Positions 31,444 through 37,645 of a stretch of 37,645 nucleotides of DNA are shown piece by piece. This DNA is from Actinomycetota bacterium (GTDB lineage: Bacteria > Actinomycetota > Actinomycetes > Actinomycetales > Actinomycetaceae). Each line of letters begins with the position of its first letter. Position 1 is the first letter of the stretch. Position numbers and translations under genes: made by a program. The notes below the pieces were generated by a model. That model saw only the letters and a program-made list of their open reading frames with translations. It had not been told where the DNA came from and did not search any database. Location of the stretch: contig RZYE01000005.1 in NCBI GenBank assembly GCA_009930425.1, positions 1 to 37,645 of the forward strand, read 5' to 3'.

Positions 31444-32900
31444 GCCGGCGCGGGGTGGCCGGCGCCCACGTGGCGGTCGTCGGCCTCGGCGCGTCCGGCC
31501 GGGCGGCGGCGGACGTGGTCGCCACCCTCGGCGGTCGGGTCAGTGGCCTCGACCGGTCGGAGGAGGCGGTGGTGGCGGCGGCTGCCGAGGTTCCGGCGGG
31601 GTCGTTCTCCGCCCATCCCGATGCCGAGGACCTCGCGGCGGCGGTGCTCGACGTCCGCCCGGACATCGTCGTCGTCTCGCCCGGGATCCCCTCCCACGCG
31701 CCGGTGTTCGCTGCCGCACGCGCCGCGGGCATCCCCGTGTGGAGCGAGGTCGAGCTGGCGTGGCAGGTGCAGGCACCGCGCGCCGACGGGTCCTACGCCC
31801 CCTGGCTCACCCTGACGGGGACCAACGGCAAGACGACCACCGTGACGATGACGTCGTCGATCCTCACCGCCGCCGGGCTGGACGCCCCCGCGGTCGGCAA
31901 CGTGGGCACGCCGATCGTGCGGGTGGCCGCCGAGGGCCGGGCGGACGTGCTGGCCGTCGAGCTGTCGTCCTTCCAGCTGCACTCCACCCACAGCGTCGAG
32001 CCACTGGCGAGCGCATGCCTCAACGTGGCTGCCGACCACATCGACTGGCACGGCTCCTTCGAGGCCTACGTGGCGGACAAGGCGCGCGTGTACGCGCGAA
32101 CCCGGCGTGCCTGCCTCTACAACGTCGCCGACCCGCGGACCCGGGCGATGGTGGAGGACGCCGAGGTGGCCGACGGCGCCCGCGCCGTCGGGGTGGGGAC
32201 GGGCGTCCCCGGCCCGGGCGACCTCGGCGTCGTCGACGGCGTGCTGTGCGAGCGGGCGTTCACTGAGCGGCGCCACACCCACGCCGTCGAGCTCGCGACC
32301 CTCGCCGACCTGGCCCACCTCGCACCCTCAGCGGCGGGGGAGGTTCCCGCGCACGTCGTCGTCGATGCGCTCTTCGCGGCCGGCCTGGCCCTCGCGCAGG
32401 GCGTCACCGCGGAGGAGGTACGGGCGGGGCTGCGGGCGTACCGGCCCGGCGACCACCGCATCCAGCTCGTCGCCGACCTCGACGGCGTCGCGTGGGTGGA
32501 CGACTCCAAGGCCACCAACGCGCACGCGGCCGAGGCATCGCTCGGGGCGCTCCGGCCGGGGACGGGGGTGTGGATCGCCGGCGGGCTCGCGAAGGGAGCG
32601 CGCTTCGACGAGCTCGTCCTCGCGGTGCGCGACCGGCTGCGGGCGGTGATCCTGATCGGCGTCGACCGGGAGCCGCTGTGGTCAGCACTTGAGCGACACG
32701 CGCCCCAGATCCCGCGCTTCGAGGTCGACTCGCCGGAGCATGGAGACGTGATGCGGTCCGCGGTGGCGATCGCAGCACGCCACGCCCGGCCCGGGGACAC
32801 CGTCCTCATGGCTCCGGCCTGTGCCTCGATGGACCAGTTCCGGAGCTACGCCGACCGGGGGGAGGCATTCGCCAGGGCAGTGAGGGAGGTGCGGGGATGA
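31440..32900 (+). CDS. murD: UDP-N-acetylmuramoylalanine--D-glutamate ligase
   Basis: MurD adds D-glutamate to UDP-MurNAc-L-Ala. The 486-residue protein has a Rossmann-like N-terminal domain (VAVVGLGASGRA, 11-22; SPGIPSHAP, 80-88), the P-loop GTNGKTTT (127-134), VELSSFQLH, ADHIDWHGSFEAYVADKA, DDSKATN and LMAPACASMDQF. All catalytic motifs are present. The ATGA start is embedded in the mraY stop. Longer in-frame extensions upstream are antisense-like noise. Its stop overlaps ftsW as ATGA. Confidence 0.98.
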   Translation: MSRRGVAGAHVAVVGLGASGRAAADVVATLGGRVSGLDRSEEAVVAAAAEVPAGSFSAHPDAEDLAAAVLDVRPDIVVVSPGIPSHAPVFAAARAAGIPVWSEVELAWQVQAPRADGSYAPWLTLTGTNGKTTTVTMTSSILTAAGLDAPAVGNVGTPIVRVAAEGRADVLAVELSSFQLHSTHSVEPLASACLNVAADHIDWHGSFEAYVADKARVYARTRRACLYNVADPRTRAMVEDAEVADGARAVGVGTGVPGPGDLGVVDGVLCERAFTERRHTHAVELATLADLAHLAPSAAGEVPAHVVVDALFAAGLALAQGVTAEEVRAGLRAYRPGDHRIQLVADLDGVAWVDDSKATNAHAAEASLGALRPGTGVWIAGGLAKGARFDELVLAVRDRLRAVILIGVDREPLWSALERHAPQIPRFEVDSPEHGDVMRSAVAIAARHARPGDTVLMAPACASMDQFRSYADRGEAFARAVREVRG

Positions 32901-34153
32901 CCACGATCGAGGAGGCCCGCCGTCGCCTGCGGTTCCGTGCCCCCAGCGCCCGCGTGGCCACGACGGCGGACCCCGGGGCACTGTCCTACTACCTGATCGC
33001 AGGGGCGGGGCTCCTGCTCGTGGTGATCGGCGTCGTGATGGTGCTGTCCGCCTCCACGATCACGTCGCTGCGCACCGAGGGCAACCCCTACGCGGACTTC
33101 CTCTCCCAGGCCCAGTTCGTCCTCCTCGGCCTTCCCCTCCTCGTCCTGGCGTCCCGGCTCCCGGTGAGGTGGTTCCGATACCTCGCGTGGCCCGCCCTCC
33201 TGGGCAGTGTCGCGCTGCAACTCCTGGTCTTCACCAGCTTGGGCCGTGGCGAGGGAGGGAACCTGAACTGGATCATGATCCCGGGCCTCAACCAGACCAT
33301 CCAGCCGTCCGAGTTCATGAAGATCGGCCTCGCCCTGTGGCTCGGGATGATGGTGAGCCGGCGCGGCGTCCGCCTCGACGACTGGCGCCACGTCGCGCCC
33401 ATCCTCGCCGGGGCCGCGGTCTGCGTGGGGCTCGTGATGCTGGGGAACGACATGGGGACCGCACTCGTGCTCGTCATGCTCGTCGCGGGTGCGCTCTTCG
33501 TCGCCGGCCTGCCCCTCTGGTGGTTCGGGGCGGGCGCGTTCGTCGGCGTTCTGGGTGTGGTGGCGCTGATCGTCGCCTACCCCTCCCGCGTCCGCCGCAT
33601 CATGCACTTCCTCGGGATCAGCGAGGAGGACCCGACGGGAACCGGCTACCAGTCCAACCACGGGCTGTGGGGCCTCGGCACCGGCGGGGTGACCGGTGTG
33701 GGCCTCGGCGCCTCCCGGGAGAAGTGGGCGTACCTGCCCGAGGCACACAACGACTTCATCTTCGCGATCCTCGGGGAGGAACTCGGCCTCCTCGGCACGT
33801 TGCTCGTGCTGCTCCTGTTCGGCGTGCTGGCCTTCGGACTGCTGCGCATGATCAGGCGGCACCCCGACCCGTTCGTGAAGATCACCACCGCTGCCGTCGC
33901 ATGCTGGGTCATCGGCCAGTCACTCGTGAACATCGGGGTGGTCATCGGGATCCTGCCCGTCATGGGACTTCCGCTCCCACTCGTCTCCGCGGGCGGTTCC
34001 GCGATGATCGCCACCCTCCTCGCCCTCGGCATCATGCTCGCCTTCGCGCGCAGCGAACCGGGGGCCAGGGCTGCGCTGTCCGTCTCCACCTCCGCGGTGC
34101 GACGGTCGCTGGCCGTCGTCGGAGGCCGCCTGACGGGGGGCCGCCATGGCTAG
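32897..34153 (+). CDS. ftsW: Septal peptidoglycan polymerase FtsW
   Basis: FtsW is the SEDS-family glycosyltransferase of the divisome, working with FtsI. The 418-residue protein has a cytoplasmic N-terminal tail (about 30 residues) and nine or ten transmembrane segments. It contains the QPSEFMKIGLALWLG motif (136-150), GLWGLGTGGVTGVGLG (256-271), and PEAHNDFIFAILGEELG (281-297), whose D286 corresponds to the catalytic aspartate of RodA/FtsW. The C-terminal PLVSAGGSAMI follows. The start overlaps the murD stop (ATGA), and the last 8 bp overlap murG. Confidence 0.97.
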   Translation: MTTIEEARRRLRFRAPSARVATTADPGALSYYLIAGAGLLLVVIGVVMVLSASTITSLRTEGNPYADFLSQAQFVLLGLPLLVLASRLPVRWFRYLAWPALLGSVALQLLVFTSLGRGEGGNLNWIMIPGLNQTIQPSEFMKIGLALWLGMMVSRRGVRLDDWRHVAPILAGAAVCVGLVMLGNDMGTALVLVMLVAGALFVAGLPLWWFGAGAFVGVLGVVALIVAYPSRVRRIMHFLGISEEDPTGTGYQSNHGLWGLGTGGVTGVGLGASREKWAYLPEAHNDFIFAILGEELGLLGTLLVLLLFGVLAFGLLRMIRRHPDPFVKITTAAVACWVIGQSLVNIGVVIGILPVMGLPLPLVSAGGSAMIATLLALGIMLAFARSEPGARAALSVSTSAVRRSLAVVGGRLTGGRHG

Positions 34154-35258
34154 GATCCTGCTGGCCGGCGGTGGTTCCGCCGGGCACGTCAACCCGCTGC
34201 TCGCGACGGCCGACGAACTGCGGCGACGCCACCCCGACGCGGCGATCGAGGTGGTCGGCACCGAGACCGGCCTCGAGAAGGAACTCGTCCCTGCAGCCGG
34301 CTATCCCCTCACCTTCATCCCACGGGCGCGGCTTCCGCGTGGTCCGAGCCCCGAGTTGCTTACCCTGCCCGCCCGGCTGCGCTCCGCGCTGGCGACCACC
34401 GGCCGCGTGCTCGACGAGTTCCGGCCGGACGTCGTCGTGGGCTTCGGCGGCTACGTCTCCACGCCCGCCTACCGTGCGGCCTTCGGGCGTGGCATCCCGG
34501 TGGTGGTCCACGAGCAGAACGCCCGTCCGGGTCTCGCGAATCGCTACGGCGCCCGCCGGGCGGCCGTCGTCGCCCTCACCTTCGCCTCGACGCCGCTGGC
34601 CGCCCGTCGCGGCCGCACCGTCGTCACCGGGATGCCGCTGCGCGGACCCGTCGCGGAGCTCGCCGCCGCCGGGGCCTCCGGTCCCGTCGACCGGGCGGCG
34701 GCCGCCCGCGAGCTCGGGCTGGATCCCTCGGCGCCCACCGTGCTGATCACCGGCGGTTCGCTCGGCGCCGCCAGCATCAATGCGGCCGCCGCCGGCGCAC
34801 TGCCGCGCCTCGCCGCGGCCGCTCAGGTCCTGCACCTCACCGGCACCGGCAAGTCCGCCGCGGTCCTGGAGGCACACCGGGAGGCCGGCGCACCGGCGAA
34901 CTACCACGTCCGGGAGTACCTGACGGGCATGCACCGCGCCTACGCGTGCGCCGACCTCGTCGTCACCCGCTCCGGCGCGGGGATGGTGTGCGAGCTGAGT
35001 GCCCTCGGCCTGCCCGCCCTCTACGTCCCCCTCCCGATCGGCAACGGCGAGCAGCGGCTCAACGCCGCGGACGTGGTGGCCGCCGGCGGCGGCGAGATCA
35101 TCGACGACGCGGACCTCACCCCGGAGATGCTCGCGTCTCGCGTGGAGGCCCTCGTCGCGGACGCCGGCACGCTGCGCAGCATGGGGGAACGTGCCGCGAG
35201 CGCGGGGACGCATGACGGCGCCGCCCGGCTCGCCGACGAGATCGAGTCGTCATGGTGA
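34146..35258 (+). CDS. murG: UDP-GlcNAc:lipid I GlcNAc transferase MurG
   Basis: MurG is a GT-B glycosyltransferase that converts lipid I to lipid II on the inner membrane face. The 370-residue protein has the G-loop GGGSAGHVNPLLA (8-20), a second loop VGFGGYVSTPAYRA, HEQNARPGLANR, the C-terminal GGSLGAASINAA, and RSGAGMVCELSALGLPALYVPL with PIGNGEQRLNA for UDP-GlcNAc. The ATG lies 8 bp inside ftsW, and its end overlaps murC by 7 bp. Confidence 0.98.
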   Translation: MARILLAGGGSAGHVNPLLATADELRRRHPDAAIEVVGTETGLEKELVPAAGYPLTFIPRARLPRGPSPELLTLPARLRSALATTGRVLDEFRPDVVVGFGGYVSTPAYRAAFGRGIPVVVHEQNARPGLANRYGARRAAVVALTFASTPLAARRGRTVVTGMPLRGPVAELAAAGASGPVDRAAAARELGLDPSAPTVLITGGSLGAASINAAAAGALPRLAAAAQVLHLTGTGKSAAVLEAHREAGAPANYHVREYLTGMHRAYACADLVVTRSGAGMVCELSALGLPALYVPLPIGNGEQRLNAADVVAAGGGEIIDDADLTPEMLASRVEALVADAGTLRSMGERAASAGTHDGAARLADEIESSW

Positions 35259-36580
35259 CCCACCACCTCATCGGCATCGGAGGTGCCGGCATGAGCGTGG
35301 TGGCAGAACTGCTCGCCGCCCGCGGGCACGCGGTCCAGGGGTCCGACGCGAAGCGCTCCGAGGTCCTCGCCCGCCTCGAGCAACAGGGCATCAGGACCTT
35401 CGTGGGACACGACGCCAGCCATGTCGGCCCCGGCATGGTGGTGGTGGTGTCCACCGCCATCCGGCTGGACAACCCGGAACTGGTGCGCGCACGCGACCTG
35501 TCGCTCGAGGTCATCCACCGCTCCGAGGCGCTTGCGCGCGCGGCGGCCGGGATGGACTTCGTGGCGGTCGCCGGCGCCCACGGCAAGACCACCACCTCGG
35601 CGATGGTCGCCGTCGCGCTCCGGGAGGCGGGCCTCGACCCGTCGTGGGCCATCGGGGGCACGGTGGTGGGAGTGGGGAGCGGTGCCCACCTCGGAGCCGG
35701 GAACGTGTTCGTCGCCGAGGCCGACGAGTCCGACCGGTCCTTCCTCAACTACACGCCGCGCATCGCGGTGGTCACCAACGTCGAGCCCGACCACCTCGAC
35801 CACTACGGCTCCGAGGCTGCGTTCATCGCGGCGTTCCACGACTTCCTCGGACGGATCGTGGCCGGCGGACTGCTGGTCGCGTGCCGCGACGACGCCGGTG
35901 CGGCGGGCCTGCTCGACGTCGCACGTTCACGCGGCATCCGGTGCGTCTCCTACGGCACCACGGCTCCCGACGCGGCCGACGCCCTCGTCGTCGACGGTGA
36001 CGGCGTCGTCCGCGGTGGCGAGCGGCATCCGCTCGTTCTGCGGGTGGGGGGCGACCACAACCGGCTGAACGCCGCTGCGGCCTTCGCCGTGGGACTTGAG
36101 CTCGGCGTGGCCCCCGACGTCATGGGCACCGCGCTCGGCGCGTTCCTCGGGACCGGGCGGAGATTCGAGGACAGGGGAGCGCTGCGCGGGATCCGCGTGG
36201 TCGACGACTACGCGCACCACCCCACCGAGGTGGCGGCGACCCTCGCCACGGCTCGGGCAGCCGCGGGTGGCGGCCGAGTCCTCGTCCTCTTCCAGCCCCA
36301 TCTCTTCTCCCGGACCCGCCAGTTCGCGGATCGCTTCGCCGCCGCGCTCGACCTGGCTGACGACGTGGTGGTGACGGCGATCTACGCCGCTCGCGAGGAC
36401 CCGGAACCCGGGGTCACCTCCGAGCTCATCACCCGGGCGATGCGCCGTGGGCGGTACGTCGCGGATCGGCACCAGGCCGCCCGGGAGGTCGCGGGCCACG
36501 CGCGACCGGGGGACATCGTCCTGACCATGGGAGCGGGCGACGTCACCGACCTCGCCGACGAGATCCTGGCGGCGCTGTGA
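35252..36580 (+). CDS. murC: UDP-N-acetylmuramate--L-alanine ligase
   Basis: MurC attaches L-alanine to UDP-MurNAc, the first peptide step. The 442-residue protein has the N-terminal HLIGIGGAGMS (5-15), the P-loop GAHGKTTT (108-115), AEADESDRSFLNYTPRIAVVTN, EPDHLDHYGSEAAF, and the C-terminal DDYAHHPTEV motif. All are intact. ATG 35252 lies 7 bp inside murG; a GTG one codon later is an alternative. The stop overlaps the ftsQ start as GTGA. Confidence 0.98.
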   Translation: MVTHHLIGIGGAGMSVVAELLAARGHAVQGSDAKRSEVLARLEQQGIRTFVGHDASHVGPGMVVVVSTAIRLDNPELVRARDLSLEVIHRSEALARAAAGMDFVAVAGAHGKTTTSAMVAVALREAGLDPSWAIGGTVVGVGSGAHLGAGNVFVAEADESDRSFLNYTPRIAVVTNVEPDHLDHYGSEAAFIAAFHDFLGRIVAGGLLVACRDDAGAAGLLDVARSRGIRCVSYGTTAPDAADALVVDGDGVVRGGERHPLVLRVGGDHNRLNAAAAFAVGLELGVAPDVMGTALGAFLGTGRRFEDRGALRGIRVVDDYAHHPTEVAATLATARAAAGGGRVLVLFQPHLFSRTRQFADRFAAALDLADDVVVTAIYAAREDPEPGVTSELITRAMRRGRYVADRHQAAREVAGHARPGDIVLTMGAGDVTDLADEILAAL

Positions 36581-37464
36581 GACCGCCCCAGCAACCCCGT
36601 GCCCGGGCCGGATCCCCTGCGGCCCCGAGCGGCCCGAGTGCGCCGAGCGCGCCGCAGCCGGCTCGCGAGGCGAGCGTGCCGGCGCCCCGGCCCGCGACGG
36701 TGACGACGCTCCACCGCGACACCCCACCACGCGCGGACCTCCTGCCGTCCCTCCAGTCGAGGCTCCGGGAGCGCACGCGCGCGGCCAGGCGGGCGCTGTG
36801 GCGCCGAATGGGGCTCGTGGCGCTGGTGGCCGCCCTCGCCGTCACCCTCGGCTGGGCGGCCTTCCTCTCCCCGCTGTTCGCACTCGACCCTGCGAAGGTG
36901 ACCGTGGACGCTCCGGAGGGGACGGTGGACCCCGCGGTCATCCGCGAGGTCATCGACTCCCATGCCGCCGTCCCGCTGCCGCGCCTGGACGCATCGGCCC
37001 TCGCCACCCGGCTCGAGGAGGAACCCGGCATCCGCACGGTCACGGTGGAACGGGCGTGGCCACGGGGCCTCGTCGTGACCGTCGAACCACGCGTCGCGGC
37101 TGCGGCGGTCCCAGCCGAGGACGGTGTCGCGCTGTTCGACGCCGACGGCGTGCGCGTCGGCGTCGTCCCGGCGCCCCCCGACGGGATCCCCGTCATCGAC
37201 ATCCCCCTCGGAGAGGACACGCCACGCACCCTGATGGAGGCACTCGCCGTCCTCGCCGCACTCCCGGACGACCTGCGTTCCCAGGTGGTGGACGTCTCCG
37301 CGCGCAACGCCGACTCCATCGTGCTGGTCCTCGCCGATGGCGCCACGGTGCGCTGGGGCGGGAACTCGGAGAACGAGCTCAAGGCCAGCGTCCTCGCCAC
37401 GCTGCGACAGGTGCCGGCAGGCCTGTATGACGTCTCGACCCCGCGGCGTCCCATCACTCGCTGA
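36577..37464 (+). CDS. ftsQ: Cell division protein FtsQ
   Basis: FtsQ is a bitopic divisome scaffold. The 295-residue protein has a long proline/alanine-rich cytoplasmic tail (1-60), a basic stretch (61-77), one transmembrane segment (about 78-97), a POTRA domain (about 103-172, including IREVIDSHAAVPLPRLD) and the FtsQ/DivIB beta domain (about 175-285). The GTG start overlaps the murC stop as GTGA. The C-terminal sequence KASVLATLRQVPAGLYDVSTP is typical of actinobacterial members. It is the last gene before a 135-bp gap containing the ftsZ promoter. Confidence 0.94.
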   Translation: MRPPQQPRARAGSPAAPSGPSAPSAPQPAREASVPAPRPATVTTLHRDTPPRADLLPSLQSRLRERTRAARRALWRRMGLVALVAALAVTLGWAAFLSPLFALDPAKVTVDAPEGTVDPAVIREVIDSHAAVPLPRLDASALATRLEEEPGIRTVTVERAWPRGLVVTVEPRVAAAAVPAEDGVALFDADGVRVGVVPAPPDGIPVIDIPLGEDTPRTLMEALAVLAALPDDLRSQVVDVSARNADSIVLVLADGATVRWGGNSENELKASVLATLRQVPAGLYDVSTPRRPITR

Positions 37465-37495
37465 CGCGCCATCCGCGACACACCCGCGCCGGTCG

Positions 37496-37524
37496 TTGCC
37501 AGCCCCCGGTCGCGTGCGTACCTT
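37496..37524 (+). promoter_or_regulatory. ftsZ promoter
   Basis: TTGCCA (37496-37501), a 17-nt spacer and TACCTT (37519-37524) in the ftsQ-ftsZ gap give a start near 37531. The leader includes an AT-rich patch with GAGAT (37543-37547) and ATCTC (37554-37558) as a weak stem, then GAGAGGGAA as ribosome binding site for the GTG at 37600. Confidence 0.65.
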
Positions 37525-37599
37525 CACGGCGGCAGGAAACAAGAGATGTCTTAATCTCCAGCTCAGGTTGAAGGTTGGACCGGACGAGAGGGAACTCCC

Positions 37600-37645
37600 G
37601 TGGCAGCACCCCAGAACTACTTGGCGGTCATCAAGGTGGTCGGGA
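37600..37645 (+). CDS. ftsZ: Cell division protein FtsZ (start only)
   Basis: The frame begins at GTG 37600 after GAGAGGGAA and reads MAAPQNYLAVIKVVG to the window edge. This is the characteristic FtsZ N-terminus just before the GTP-binding glycine-rich loop. FtsZ is the tubulin-like GTPase that forms the division ring. Position after ftsQ agrees. Only 15 codons are visible, so nothing can be said about the rest. Confidence 0.95.
   Translation, partial: MAAPQNYLAVIKVVG

Noticed and set aside
1-37645. CRISPR arrays, tRNA or rRNA genes, insertion sequences, prophage or attachment sites
   Set aside because: None seen on reading both strands; the only repeats found are the short ones listed.

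Overview
The window is a GC-rich (roughly 70 %), densely packed piece of actinobacterial chromosome. Many GTG and TTG starts, the gene order cinA-clgR-DUF3046-recA-recX, the YbjN pair beside miaA/miaB, DUF3040, a palindromic CGAAC/GTTCG LexA box and a full dcw cluster all point to Actinomycetota. A Micrococcales-type organism is my best guess, but nothing here fixes the genus. I see no insertion sequence, prophage, CRISPR array, tRNA or rRNA; this is core chromosome.

Left part (1-9160): the end of cinA, the Clp-regulator homologue clgR, a DUF3046 protein, and recA-recX with an unusually informative promoter (a LexA box plus a RecA-NDp/PafBC-type motif). Then formate-tetrahydrofolate ligase, the tRNA-modification genes miaB and miaA flanking two YbjN-domain genes on the other strand, dapF, and an RsmC-like methyltransferase.

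Middle part (9277-23624): hflX; a DinG-type Fe-S helicase; L-lactate dehydrogenase; the SOS repressor lexA divergent from a membrane-anchored LysM protein (YneA/ChiZ-like position); nrdR; an aldo/keto reductase; an E. coli-type serA coupled to a HelD/HelR-family RNA polymerase recycling ATPase; a PAC2 protein; a spermidine-synthase-like protein divergent from dinB; and DUF3040. recA, recX, lexA, the LysM gene and dinB make this a DNA-damage-response neighbourhood.

Right part (23912-37645): the division and cell wall cluster mraZ-rsmH-ftsL-ftsI-(murE-like)-murF-mraY-murD-ftsW-murG-murC-ftsQ-ftsZ. Most junctions are 4-bp stop/start overlaps (ATGA, GTGA, TTGA), so translation is probably coupled along the string. 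The cluster is preceded by a strong terminator, an array of MraZ-type boxes and, before rsmH, a structured leader that fits the actinobacterial mraW RNA motif.

The most surprising item is the gene in the murE slot (27621-28997). It keeps the N-terminal substrate-binding domain and the general Mur-ligase layout, but it has lost the P-loop lysine, the DYAHTP-type motif and the DNPR motif. It looks like a preserved pseudoenzyme, and no functional murE lies in the window. A second theme is leaderless transcription: six genes outside operons have a TANNNT -10 element exactly 6 or 7 nt before the start codon.
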